53,322 nucleotides of DNA from Bacteroidetes bacterium GWF2_29_10 (lineage in GTDB: Bacteria; Bacteroidota; Bacteroidia; Bacteroidales; GWE2-29-8), in assembly GCA_001768555.1 (NCBI GenBank), contig MEOD01000068.1, positions 22,681 through 76,002 on the forward strand, read 5' to 3'. Numbering within the stretch: position 1 is the stretch's first letter; every line of letters starts with the position of its first letter. This document shows positions 26,863-35,745 of the stretch, piece after piece. The position numbers and the translations under genes are program-made. Under the pieces are notes generated by a model that was given only the letters and a program-made list of their open reading frames with translations, did not search any database and had not been told where the DNA came from.

Positions 26863-28143
26863 TTACTTTTGCCCAACAATAAGCTCTGTCATTTTATCTT
26901 TGCTTAAATATTTTTGAGCAATCTTTAATAATTCTTTTGCTGAACAATTATTCACTTCACTTATAAAATAATTAAAATAATCCTCAGGTAAATTATAATC
27001 AATAATTGTTTTATAAATATTAGCCATAGCAAACGCACCATCGGCATTTCTTATTAAATTGCCTATAATATATTTCTTAACGGTTTCTAACTCTCCTTTA
27101 CTTACTTCCTTATCACAAATCAAGTCTAATTCTTTATAAATTTCAGTCATCGCTTTATTTGTAAATTTTGCTCCAACATCAGTTGAAATATAAAACATAC
27201 CCCCTGCTTGAAATGAAGCTACACCAGAGCCAATACCATAAGTATAACCTTTATCTTCTCTTATATTGGACATTAATCGAGAACCAAAATACCCCCCCAA
27301 AACGGTGTTAATAACAACCAATTTAATATAATCTTTATGTAGCCTATTAATTGTATGACAACCCACACGAATTGAAGACTGCATAACATTGTCTACTTTT
27401 ATAAAATTTGTAGATTTTTCTGCAATATTAAATTGTTTATTAAAATCAGTAGAATTACCTTTCCCCCACTTATCCTTTCCAAATATTCCATTTATAGTAT
27501 CATAAATATTTTCAGGGAATAGCCCAGATATTGTTATATAGCAATTATTGAAAGAGTAATATTTTTTGTAGAAATCAGTTAAATTTTTTGTTTTAATTTC
27601 ATCAAAAGTATTTTCACTTACTTGCATCCCATAAGGATGTGTTTCTCCATATATTAATCCCGCAAATTTTCTTCTAGCTATATGACTAACTTTTTGAAGG
27701 GATATTAGATAAGCTTGCTTTTTATTATTTAAATACGTTTCTAACTCATTATCAGGAAAATTCGAAAATTTTATGATAGATTCCATTATTTCCAAAGTTG
27801 TATCTAAATATTTATTTAGAGAATAAAGAGTAATGTAAGCATTATCATTATCCACTTCTAATTCTAAATAAGCGCCATAGAAGTCAATTATGTCAGCAAT
27901 TTGTTTTGAGTTATATTTATTTGTTCCTTCATTAAGTAATCGATTTGTTGTATTAGCATATAAAGGAGCTTTTTGAAAATAATTACCCGCTTTAAAAACA
28001 AATTCTATCCTTGTTATTTCCTGAGTCCCTGACTTAAAAGAATAAATAGGAATTTCATTAGAAAGAAGAAACTTCGAATGTTGAATAAATGCAATATTTT
28101 TTATTTCATTTATTTCAGGAGCTATTTCTCTTTTTAATTTCAT
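26863..28143 (-). CDS. M16 family peptidase-like protein lacking the zinc motif
   Basis: A 426-residue two-domain M16 protein. Where active members have HxxEH, this one has ANTTNRLLNEGTNKYNS, so it should not bind zinc. The C-terminal half keeps the substrate-handling pattern, including NIREDKGYTYGIGSGVASF near 296, the R/Y motif typical of the non-catalytic partner. It is probably the regulatory half of a heterodimer with the active subunit encoded 7 bp upstream at 28151-29392. Location (cytoplasm or periplasm) is unclear, as no signal peptide is seen. Confidence 0.9.
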   Translation of the reverse strand: MKLKREIAPEINEIKNIAFIQHSKFLLSNEIPIYSFKSGTQEITRIEFVFKAGNYFQKAPLYANTTNRLLNEGTNKYNSKQIADIIDFYGAYLELEVDNDNAYITLYSLNKYLDTTLEIMESIIKFSNFPDNELETYLNNKKQAYLISLQKVSHIARRKFAGLIYGETHPYGMQVSENTFDEIKTKNLTDFYKKYYSFNNCYITISGLFPENIYDTINGIFGKDKWGKGNSTDFNKQFNIAEKSTNFIKVDNVMQSSIRVGCHTINRLHKDYIKLVVINTVLGGYFGSRLMSNIREDKGYTYGIGSGVASFQAGGMFYISTDVGAKFTNKAMTEIYKELDLICDKEVSKGELETVKKYIIGNLIRNADGAFAMANIYKTIIDYNLPEDYFNYFISEVNNCSAKELLKIAQKYLSKDKMTELIVGQK

Positions 28144-28150
28144 TTAATAA

Positions 28151-29392
28151 TTATTCTTTTGTTGATAAATAATACAAAGTATTGGCTTTTTCTTGCTTGA
28201 ATATTTCTTGAGCAACTCTTTTTATATCTTTTTGTGAAACCTTTCTATACATTTCTACCTGCTGATTAATTTTATTAGCATCCCCTAAAAGTTCGTAATA
28301 AGCTAAAGACATTGCTTTATTAAGGACATTCATTTCATTTAATGTATGATTTGCCTCTATTTTGTTTTTTACTTTGCTTAACTCTTCTTTAGAAATACTT
28401 TTCGTTTTAAGTAAACTCAACTGTCTCTCTATTTCTTCTTCCGCTTTCTCTATAACAACGCCTTCAGCTATCTTCCCAGAAATAACAAAAACACCTAACT
28501 CTATTTCTCCTGTTATATAAGCATTTATTTCACTAAACATTTTCTTCTCTTTTACTAAAGATTGATATAACCGCGAAGAATATCCATTTGAAAGAACATC
28601 TGAAATTAAATCAGAAGCATAATAATCTTTATCCAAACGTGATGGCGAATGATATGCTATATATAAAGCATCATAAGGAACTGGTTTTGTAATAGCCTTT
28701 GCTCTGGCAGATATTTGCTCTGGCTCTTCATCCAAAATCCTATTATATTTCTCTCCAGCACTAATACCTCCAAACCATTTCTCTACTAATTTATATGTTT
28801 CTTTTATTGAAATATTTCCCGATATTGATAAAATTGCATTCGAAGGATTATAATGCTTCTTAAAAAAAGCTTTAACATCTTCCATCTCTGCATTTCTTAT
28901 ATGACTTGGGGTTTTACCTATCGTTGCCCATCTATAAGGATGTTTTCGAAAAGCTAGCTTCCTTAATTCTAACCAAACATCTCCATAAGGCTGATTCAAA
29001 TATGACTGCTTAAATTCCTCCACCACTACTTTTCTTTGAGTATTCAAACTCTTCTCCGAAAATGCCAACCCCAACATACGGTCAGATTCCAACCATAAAC
29101 CAGTTTCTATATTTTCTTTAGGCAATGTTAAATAATAATTAGTAATATCAGTATTCGTAAATGCATTATTCTGTCCTCCTACGTTTTGTAAAGGCTCATC
29201 ATATTTAGGAATATTTACAGAACCTCCAAACATCAAATGCTCAAATAAATGAGCAAAACCTGTCTTATTTGGATCTTCATCTTTCGACCCAACATCATAT
29301 AAAACATTAATCGCTACCAAAGGCGTTGCTAAATCCTCATGCAAAATAACACGCAATCCATTTGGTAATATAAACTTCTCAAAACTTATCAT
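28151..29392 (-). CDS. M16 family zinc metallopeptidase (active subunit)
   Basis: A 413-residue protein with the inverted zinc motif H48-L-F-E-H52 (FAHLFEHLMF) and the downstream glutamate region (VVVEEFKQSYLNQPYGD). The N-terminal LPNGLRVILHEDLATPLVAI is typical of pitrilysin/processing-peptidase-like enzymes. It degrades peptides; substrates are not known. It is first gene of a two-gene operon with the inactive partner. A consensus promoter lies at 29418-29447, giving a very short leader (~20 nt). No signal peptide is visible. Confidence 0.93.
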   Translation of the reverse strand: MISFEKFILPNGLRVILHEDLATPLVAINVLYDVGSKDEDPNKTGFAHLFEHLMFGGSVNIPKYDEPLQNVGGQNNAFTNTDITNYYLTLPKENIETGLWLESDRMLGLAFSEKSLNTQRKVVVEEFKQSYLNQPYGDVWLELRKLAFRKHPYRWATIGKTPSHIRNAEMEDVKAFFKKHYNPSNAILSISGNISIKETYKLVEKWFGGISAGEKYNRILDEEPEQISARAKAITKPVPYDALYIAYHSPSRLDKDYYASDLISDVLSNGYSSRLYQSLVKEKKMFSEINAYITGEIELGVFVISGKIAEGVVIEKAEEEIERQLSLLKTKSISKEELSKVKNKIEANHTLNEMNVLNKAMSLAYYELLGDANKINQQVEMYRKVSQKDIKRVAQEIFKQEKANTLYYLSTKE

Positions 29393-29417
29393 AAAATCTT
29401 GTAATTATTATTTTAGA

Positions 29418-29447
29418 CAAATGTACTTTTTTTTTTATTCTAAACAA
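29418..29447 (-). promoter_or_regulatory. Promoter of the M16 peptidase operon
   Basis: On the - strand, TTG (29447-29445), 19 bp spacer, TACATTTG (29425-29418). Exact fit to the Bacteroidota consensus, 25 bp upstream of the ATG. Confidence 0.75.
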
Positions 29448-29637
29448 TAATGTCTAAAATTATTTTTTCAATTGATAACATTTAGACTACTTAGACCTGC
29501 TCTCAATAGTGTTATAATGCACTATTTATACAACCATATCACTCTCCCAAATACATAACTTATTCTAAATATATTAACAAAACGCAATTCCACCCCCACT
29601 CTACCATCTATCTCAAAATAAAACATTCAAATATTTC

Positions 29638-29666
29638 TTGCTTTTTTAATAATTATTCTAACTTTG
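29638..29666 (+). promoter_or_regulatory. Promoter of the ABC transporter/STAS operon
   Basis: TTG at 29638-29640, 18 bp spacer, TAACTTTG at 29659-29666. It lies 24 bp before ATG 29691 and overlaps an in-frame TTG at 29664, arguing for 29691 as start. The rest of the 298 bp gap 29393-29690 holds only this and the divergent M16 promoter. Confidence 0.75.
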
Positions 29667-29690
29667 TGCTGTTTCATTAATTTAAATTCT

Positions 29691-31640
29691 ATGCTTATAA
29701 ATGCTTTGAAAAACACGCTAAGAGGGATAATTCTTATAATTATTGCTTCAATAATAATACTTGTTGCCGACTTAAACAACAGAAAGAAAACAGAAGATAT
29801 TAAGCAAACAAATGCTTTGCAAGAAGGCAAAGTATATAAGATTGGAATTGGATATTTTGCTCCCGAAATTGCTTGGGACAATTGTATGAAAGGAGTTATC
29901 AATGGTTTAGCTGAGGATGGATTTGTATTAGGGAAAAACCTCGAATTGGTACAATCACATGCAAATGCAGAGATTGCCTCTATTCCTGCCGTATTTCAAA
30001 ATCTCGACAATCAGGATGTTGATCTCATTATGGCTTCATCCACTCCTTGCTTGCAAGCCTCCATCAAGGCTGTAAAGAAAAAGCCCGTAGTATTTACCTT
30101 TGTGTATGACCCAATAGCAGCGGGTGCAGGCAAGAGTTTTGACGACCATTATCCTAATGTAACTGGCGTTGGTTCATTTCCTCCTGTTGAAGAAACGGTT
30201 GATTTTATCAAAAAATTTAAACCTTCAGCAAAAGTTGTAGGAACAATATATAATTCCTCGGAGGCCAATTCCCGAAAGGTAATTGCTTCTTCCAGAGACT
30301 TCTTTAAAAAGCAAGGTTTAAAGCTTGAAGAGATTACTATTACAAATACAGCCGAAGTATTTCAAGCAGCGCAGGTGCTTTGTTCAAAGAATATTGATGT
30401 TCTTTGGATTACTGGAGATAACACCGTTATGCAAGCATTCGATGCGGTTGTCAAAAATATGGATAAAAGCAATGTCCCAATTATTGTTAATGATGTTGAA
30501 TTTATTGACAAAGGAGCAATGGCGGGCGTAGGTATCGGTTGGTATGAAACGGGAAAGTACACAAGTAAACTATTAAAAAGGGTTTTACTTGGAGAAAAAC
30601 CAGCCAACATTCCTTTCGAAAACTTCGTGCAAAAAAGCATATCGCTTAACCACAAAAAGGCTAAAGAAAAAGGAATTGTATTTCCTAATGAAATTCTAGA
30701 AATGGAAAAAAATACGGCATCAACAACATCATCTAAACCTCAAAAGAAACTAAAACTTGTCCTCGTTCATTATGTTGACAGTCCTGTTTCCGAAGAATGC
30801 GAAAAAGGGATTATGGATGGATTTAAAAAATACAATTACGAAATAAACAAAGACTTCTCTCTTAAAATAATGAATGCAAACGGCGATATTGGAACTTTAA
30901 ACTCTATTATCAACGCCGTAACTGCAGAAAAATATGACATAGTGCTATTAACATCAACACCTCCTCTTCAAGCTATCGCTAAAAAAATCAAAAACACTCC
31001 TGTAGTTTTCTCAATGGTTGCCGACCCTGTCGCTGCTGGCGCTGGCAAATCATTCACCAACCATCAAGACAACATAACGGGCGTTTCTACTTTCAGTAAC
31101 TTTGAGAAAATGATTGGTATCATAAAACAAGTAATGCCAAATGCTAAAACACTAGGCACTATCTTTGTTCCTGCTGAGATAAACTCAGTAGTATATCATG
31201 ACTATTTAAAGCAAGAATGCAATAAAAACAATATCAAATTAATTTCAATTCCCGTAACTAGCACTAACGAAGTATCCGATGCTGCAAAAACTCTCGTATC
31301 AAAAGGAATAGATGCGGTTTGCCAAATAAACGACAACACAAGTTGCATATCATTTCCTTCAATACTCGATGCCGCTAACAAAGCAAAGAAACCTCTATTT
31401 TCATTTGTAAGCACACAAGTTAAAGATGGAGCAATAATGTGTATTGCTCGAGATTATTACACCGGAGGCATTGATGCTATAAAACTGTTTGATAGAATTG
31501 TTAAAGGCGAAAACCCTAAAAACATCCCTTTTGAATATGTAAGCAAAACAAATCTTATAATCAACATGAAAGTTGTAAAGCAATATAATCTGAAAATACC
31601 AGAAAAATTATTGAAAGAAGCTAACGAAATAATAAAATAA
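29691..31640 (+). CDS. ABC transporter substrate-binding protein with two tandem ABC_sub_bind domains
   Basis: About 649 residues. An N-terminal hydrophobic anchor (GIILIIIASIIILVADL) has no lipobox cysteine, so the protein is probably tethered by a transmembrane helix. Two homologous binding domains follow, about 40-330 and 350-645 (PF04392-type). The repeats align clearly: ASSTPCLQASIKAVKKKPVV with TSTPPLQAIAKKIKNTPVV, and DPIAAGAGKSFDDHYPNVTG with DPVAAGAGKSFTNHQDNITG. Single-domain relatives bind small ligands such as aromatic amino acids; the ligand here is unknown. Two fused domains could feed one transporter without dimerising. The STAS gene follows after 6 bp. Base composition changes inside this gene at about 30.85 kb. 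Confidence 0.9.
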   Translation: MLINALKNTLRGIILIIIASIIILVADLNNRKKTEDIKQTNALQEGKVYKIGIGYFAPEIAWDNCMKGVINGLAEDGFVLGKNLELVQSHANAEIASIPAVFQNLDNQDVDLIMASSTPCLQASIKAVKKKPVVFTFVYDPIAAGAGKSFDDHYPNVTGVGSFPPVEETVDFIKKFKPSAKVVGTIYNSSEANSRKVIASSRDFFKKQGLKLEEITITNTAEVFQAAQVLCSKNIDVLWITGDNTVMQAFDAVVKNMDKSNVPIIVNDVEFIDKGAMAGVGIGWYETGKYTSKLLKRVLLGEKPANIPFENFVQKSISLNHKKAKEKGIVFPNEILEMEKNTASTTSSKPQKKLKLVLVHYVDSPVSEECEKGIMDGFKKYNYEINKDFSLKIMNANGDIGTLNSIINAVTAEKYDIVLLTSTPPLQAIAKKIKNTPVVFSMVADPVAAGAGKSFTNHQDNITGVSTFSNFEKMIGIIKQVMPNAKTLGTIFVPAEINSVVYHDYLKQECNKNNIKLISIPVTSTNEVSDAAKTLVSKGIDAVCQINDNTSCISFPSILDAANKAKKPLFSFVSTQVKDGAIMCIARDYYTGGIDAIKLFDRIVKGENPKNIPFEYVSKTNLIINMKVVKQYNLKIPEKLLKEANEIIK

Positions 31641-31646
31641 TAAATT

Positions 31647-32885
31647 ATGTCAACCAATCTGATTATTAACAAAACGCATACAGAAAGCGAATCCGTAAAC
31701 ATTATAATTGAAGGACGGCTCGACTCTCTTTGTGCTGAGCAGTTGGCTTCTTCTGTTGAGGAAGACATTAGAGCTGGATATTACAACGTTGCTATTGACA
31801 TGGCCGCAATCGAATACATCAGCTCTGCAGGCATTAGAGTTCTCGTTAAAATTTACAAACAATTACATTCTGTCAACGGAAAACTAACACTATCTTCTAT
31901 TTCCGAAAATGTTAAAACCGTTTTAGACCTCGCAGGATTGATTGATATGTTCTTGCATAAAGAAACCAACGAAGTCAAACACGAAGCTAAACCAAAAAAT
32001 AAAGAAATTACAATTTCAAACATTCTTTTTAACATATTTGAAGAAAACGAAAGCGAAATGAAATGCTCCGTTTATGGAAATCCTGACAAATTAACATCAA
32101 TGAATTTCAGCAAAGACGATTCATTATCATTAGAATTCAATGGAAATAAATACGGCATCGGAATGGGATGCATCGCTACAAACTACGACGATTGCAACAA
32201 CAACTTCGGCGAATTTATTGCCGTGCATGACTTCGTCGCATACCTCCCTCCTAATTCAAAACACAAACCAGACTTCATCCTGAAAACTGGCAACCTTATC
32301 CCTGTAATCAACATGCTATACGGAATAACATGCCAAGGAACATTCTCCAAAAGTATTCATTTCGACTCAGGAAAACAATCTGCAACATTAAGCTCAATAC
32401 TGCAAAGCATTAGCCAAATCTCTAACTACGAAACATACTTCTATGTAATGATCGCAGAAACCGACGGACTCATTGGCGCAGCCATCAACACACAAACAAA
32501 CAACTCAACTCAAAACATTTTCGACTATCCCGAAATTAAAGAAAAACTATATTTCAACACAGAGCCAATATATGAAAAAATGCTGACACTCGTAACTGGA
32601 ATCGTAACAAAAAACAAACAAGGACAACTAAATAAATTTGTCCGACCTTTAAACTCAACTTCATCCGACCTCCTCGCCCACTCTCACGCAGCCATTTTCG
32701 ACTATATGCCTTTGAAAAAAAGAACAACAAGCCTGTCCGAAATGCTAAAAGACTTGCTCGAAAACAAAGAACTCGTTGACATCCTTCATCTAATAAATGA
32801 CGACAGGATTATCAATGGCTCCGGTGAAAGCAAATTTACAAAAGGACATTGCTGGATAGCTAACATTAAAGAATTAACACAATAA
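31647..32885 (+). CDS. STAS-domain protein with a large uncharacterised C-terminal region
   Basis: A 412-residue protein. Residues 1-105 form a STAS domain of the anti-sigma-antagonist type: VNIIIEGRLDSLCAEQL, NVAIDMAAIEYISSAGIRVLV with Ser59/Ser60 at the usual phosphorylation site, and LTLSSISENVKTVLDLAGL. Residues ~130-412 match no family I know. The region has a globular look (YGIGMGCIATNYDDCNN, YFYVMIAETDGLIGAA, HSHAAIFDYMPLK). No kinase (SpoIIAB-like) or phosphatase is nearby. It lies between the binding protein and the permease of an ABC importer with 6 and 12 bp gaps, so it is surely co-expressed and may regulate the transporter or report its activity. Confidence 0.8.
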   Translation: MSTNLIINKTHTESESVNIIIEGRLDSLCAEQLASSVEEDIRAGYYNVAIDMAAIEYISSAGIRVLVKIYKQLHSVNGKLTLSSISENVKTVLDLAGLIDMFLHKETNEVKHEAKPKNKEITISNILFNIFEENESEMKCSVYGNPDKLTSMNFSKDDSLSLEFNGNKYGIGMGCIATNYDDCNNNFGEFIAVHDFVAYLPPNSKHKPDFILKTGNLIPVINMLYGITCQGTFSKSIHFDSGKQSATLSSILQSISQISNYETYFYVMIAETDGLIGAAINTQTNNSTQNIFDYPEIKEKLYFNTEPIYEKMLTLVTGIVTKNKQGQLNKFVRPLNSTSSDLLAHSHAAIFDYMPLKKRTTSLSEMLKDLLENKELVDILHLINDDRIINGSGESKFTKGHCWIANIKELTQ

Positions 32886-32897
32886 GAAAAAAAAATT

Positions 32898-33824
32898 ATG
32901 GGATTACTAATAGGTTCAATAACAATAGGATTACTTCTATCCTTTCTTGCACTAGGCGTATTCATTAGTTTTAGAATATACAACATCGCTGATATAACCG
33001 CCGAAGGCTCACTAACATTCGGCGCAGCAGTCACGGGAACACTACTCATTGCTGGCACAAACCCTATTCTCGCAACTATGGCCGCATTCGCCGCAGGATT
33101 CCTCGCTGGAACAATCACCGGGATAATTCACACCAAATTCAAAATAAACAGCCTCCTCGCTGGAATACTCGTAATGACAGCTCTATACTCAATAAACCTC
33201 CACGTAATGGGAAAAAGCAACCTCCCACTTATGGACGTAAAAACAATCATAACTAACTTCGAAAACATCGGAATTGCAATCTTTGGAAACTCTTCTTTAA
33301 TCGACATACTCGGTTGGGAAGTTGCCCTAAAAGACCTATATGTCCTGATATTATCACTCACACTTATAACTATCATTGCTCTTGCTCTTTTCCACTTCTT
33401 TAAAACAGAATATGGAACCGCAATGCGAGCAACTGGCAACAACCCTCAAATGATACGCGCACTCGGCGTTAGCACCGAAACAATGATCATCGTCGGAATT
33501 GGAATTTCCAACGGATTCATCGCACTATCTGGATCTCTCCTCGCTCAATACCAAGGATTCGTTGACGTACAAATGGGAATAGGAATGGTCGTTTGGGGAT
33601 TAGCTAGCGTAATCATTGGAGAAGCTCTAATAAGCAAATTCTCGCTCGGATACCTTATTGCTGGAGCAATAATGGGAGCCGTACTATTCCGCCTACTCGT
33701 CGCAATCGCCCTACGCTGGGGAATAAACCCAAACGACCTAAAACTCATAACAGCACTATTCGTTTTCATCGCTTTAGTTTTACCAAAAATTATTAAAAAG
33801 TTTAAAACTCCTAAATATGCTTAA
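32898..33824 (+). CDS. ABC transporter permease (COG4120 type)
   Basis: A 308-residue inner-membrane permease with about 8-9 hydrophobic segments, starting GLLIGSITIGLLLSFLALGVFISFRIYNIADITAEGS, the typical opening of the permease in amino-acid/nucleoside-like importers of the TrpX-TrpY-TrpZ type. A cytoplasmic loop TEYGTAMRATGNNPQMIRALG near 173 is the expected ATPase contact (EAA-like). Its 3' end overlaps the ATPase start by 8 nt. The coding strand has more C than G, opposite to most genes in this window. Confidence 0.93.
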   Translation: MGLLIGSITIGLLLSFLALGVFISFRIYNIADITAEGSLTFGAAVTGTLLIAGTNPILATMAAFAAGFLAGTITGIIHTKFKINSLLAGILVMTALYSINLHVMGKSNLPLMDVKTIITNFENIGIAIFGNSSLIDILGWEVALKDLYVLILSLTLITIIALALFHFFKTEYGTAMRATGNNPQMIRALGVSTETMIIVGIGISNGFIALSGSLLAQYQGFVDVQMGIGMVVWGLASVIIGEALISKFSLGYLIAGAIMGAVLFRLLVAIALRWGINPNDLKLITALFVFIALVLPKIIKKFKTPKYA

Positions 33825-34629
33825 ACTTAAAAACATAAACCTCACATTCAACAGAGGTACTATTAATGAATTTCACGCACTACAAGATATAAACCTTACC
33901 ATTGAAGAAGGAAGCTTCGTCGTAATACTCGGAACAAACGGATCCGGAAAATCAACACTACTCAACACAATCGCCGGAACTCACAACATTGACAAAGGAA
34001 CTATCGAACTCGACAAAATAAACATAACTAAACTACCAGAACACAAACGCGCAACATACATCGGACGAGTATTCCAAAACCCATTCAGTGGAACAGCTCC
34101 AGACATGTCCATCGCAGAAAACATCGCTATGGCAGCAAAAAGAGGATTCTCTCGTGGGCTCGCAAAAGCCCTACGTACATCCGCAATAAACCAATACCAA
34201 CAAAAAGTCGCAAACCTAAACATGAACCTCGAAGACAGACTCGATACAGCAATCGGAAAACTATCCGGAGGACAACGACAAGCACTAACACTACTTATGG
34301 CAACTTGGAACAAACCAAAAATACTTCTCCTCGACGAACACACCGCAGCACTAGACCCTAAAACAGCAAACATCGTAATCAAACTAACCGAAAAAATAAT
34401 CCGCGAAAACCAAATAACTACACTAATGGTTACACACTCAATGCAACAAGCCGTAAACCTCGGAAACCGCATTATAATGATGGATCACGGAAAAATAGTA
34501 TTCGACAAATCAGGAGAAGAAAAAAAACAACTCAAAGTTAACGACCTCCTAAACCTTTTCGACGAACTACGACGAAAAGAACAAATAGACCAATCCGTTT
34601 CAGAACTCCTCCAAAAACAATACATCTAA
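33817..34629 (+). CDS. ABC transporter ATP-binding protein (COG1101 type)
   Basis: A 270-residue ATPase. Walker A is GTNGSGKS (39-46), the signature is LSGGQRQAL (from 149), Walker B with the catalytic Glu is ILLLDEHTAALDP (from ~170), and the switch His is in VTHSMQQAVNLG near 208. It should energise import through the permease encoded before it. The permease-ATPase pair and ABC_sub_bind partner fit the COG2984/COG4120/COG1101 import system. The coding strand is strikingly G-poor. REP-like hairpins follow the stop and may end transcription. Confidence 0.95.
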   Translation: MLKLKNINLTFNRGTINEFHALQDINLTIEEGSFVVILGTNGSGKSTLLNTIAGTHNIDKGTIELDKINITKLPEHKRATYIGRVFQNPFSGTAPDMSIAENIAMAAKRGFSRGLAKALRTSAINQYQQKVANLNMNLEDRLDTAIGKLSGGQRQALTLLMATWNKPKILLLDEHTAALDPKTANIVIKLTEKIIRENQITTLMVTHSMQQAVNLGNRIIMMDHGKIVFDKSGEEKKQLKVNDLLNLFDELRRKEQIDQSVSELLQKQYI

Positions 34630-34660
34630 AAAAAATCGCCTCCAAAAAGCAAAATTTAAA

Positions 34661-34715
34661 AAAAAATCCGTGTAAATCCGCATTGCGAAGCATCCGCCAC
34701 ATCAACGTTCCATAT
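34661..34715. repeat. Inverted single copy of the ~90 bp dispersed repeat
   Basis: AAATCCGTGTAAATCCGCAT, then TGCGAAGCATCCGCCACATC and AACGTTCCATA, is the reverse complement of the unit seen at 1428-1656, 2107-2396 and 5830-6014, truncated to about 55 bp. It lies between the convergent ATPase and 302-residue protein genes. Confidence 0.85.
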
Positions 34716-34722
34716 ATTTGAA

Positions 34723-34816
34723 AAGCCTCGAAGAGGCGAAATCTTAGTAACCATGAGCGTAAGCTCGTGGAACAAAACTCAAAATAAATTTAAAAGCCTC
34801 GAAGAGGCGACATCTT
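34723..34816. repeat. REP-like element with three hairpins, copy 2
   Basis: Two identical outer hairpins GCCTCGAAGAGGC (34725-34737 and 34796-34808) start 71 bp apart. A central 8 bp hairpin CCATGAGC-GTAA-GCTCGTGG lies at 34751-34770. On the - strand it has the same plan as the copy at 6358-6446. Position between two convergent genes suggests it also serves as terminator for both. Confidence 0.75.
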
Positions 34817-34824
34817 AAAAAAAA

Positions 34825-35733
34825 CTAACCAAAATCCTTCTTCATCTTAACATCCACCCTAGTCATCTTATCCGACTCAACCTTCACCGCTCCCAAAAAA
34901 TCATCCTTATAACCCCTCTTCTTAAAATCCAAACAATAACTCATCGGCTCCAACCCCTTAAACGAAAAAACACCATACTTACTCGTCTTCACACTAAAAT
35001 CCTTTTCAACCAAACTAACCAAAACTCCCCTTATCACCCCACCTGTCACAAAATCCCTAACAACACCTCGTATCTTAACCTTATGACCAACATTATCAAC
35101 AATCAAACGAACATTCCTATAACCATTATAAAAATCTGGATGACTAAACATAAAAACCTCAACATCCCTATCCAATCGCATACACAAAACCCTACTAGTA
35201 TCCCTTATCAACTTCTTCAACCTGTCAGTAGCTGTCTTTCGATTCGCAATCGCCACTCGCGGACGACCCAAAACACTCTCATAACTCAAATACAAAGCAC
35301 GCAAATCATCCAAAACAACACTATTAACACCATAAACATTCAATTCCGACAACAAAATATTGGCATGTAGCAAAACATCACTCACAATACCTCCCAACAA
35401 ACTATCTCGCATCCTAATCAAACTCCTATAAGAATAATTCAAATCTTTACTCAAACCAATATTACCAACAACCGCACTATACGACTGTATCCTTCCAATA
35501 ATAAACATCAAACTCTTACAAACCAACTCCCTCTTCCTCAACTTATCAACAGCAAAACCCTTTATAACAACCATTTGCATATTCCTAAACTCATTAATTT
35601 GAGAAATATTAACCTCTAGCGCAGACCTCGACGCCGAAAAAACAACATTATCACCCCATATCTCAACATAAGAACTCAAATAATTCAAAACATTTTTACA
35701 CATCGTTAAAAAATTCTCTTGTTTATCATTCAT
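34825..35733 (-). CDS. Protein with C-terminal carboxypeptidase-regulatory-like domain, function unknown
   Basis: A 302-residue protein. The first ~200 residues are mostly helical and match no family I know. The C-terminal 80 or so (KIRGVVRDFVTGGVIRGVLV ... GVFSFKGLEPMSYCLDFKKRGY) form a carboxypeptidase-regulatory-like beta-sandwich common in Bacteroidota. There is no signal peptide, so the domain is unusual in a probably cytoplasmic protein. Two points are odd. The coding strand has only about 5-6% C in the stretches I counted, and a perfect AGGAGG Shine-Dalgarno site stands 6 nt before the ATG, rare in this phylum. It is bounded by REP-like hairpins downstream and an IS256 element upstream. 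Transfer from elsewhere is possible. Confidence 0.75.
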   Translation of the reverse strand: MNDKQENFLTMCKNVLNYLSSYVEIWGDNVVFSASRSALEVNISQINEFRNMQMVVIKGFAVDKLRKRELVCKSLMFIIGRIQSYSAVVGNIGLSKDLNYSYRSLIRMRDSLLGGIVSDVLLHANILLSELNVYGVNSVVLDDLRALYLSYESVLGRPRVAIANRKTATDRLKKLIRDTSRVLCMRLDRDVEVFMFSHPDFYNGYRNVRLIVDNVGHKVKIRGVVRDFVTGGVIRGVLVSLVEKDFSVKTSKYGVFSFKGLEPMSYCLDFKKRGYKDDFLGAVKVESDKMTRVDVKMKKDFG

Positions 35734-35738
35734 AATAT

Positions 35739-35745
35739 ACCTCCT
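35739..35745 (-). promoter_or_regulatory. Perfect Shine-Dalgarno site AGGAGGT
   Basis: The - strand reads AGGAGGT then ATATTATG, placing the site at ideal distance from the start of the 302-residue protein. Most genes here lack any such site, so this one stands out and fixes the start at 35733. Confidence 0.8.

Noticed and set aside
30300-30700. Open frames on other strands inside the binding-protein and ABC genes
   Set aside because: They are shadows of well-supported genes with Walker or binding-protein motifs in the main frame.
35083-35370. 95-codon + strand open frame
   Set aside because: It is antisense to the 302-residue protein gene and stays open only because the + strand is so poor in G.
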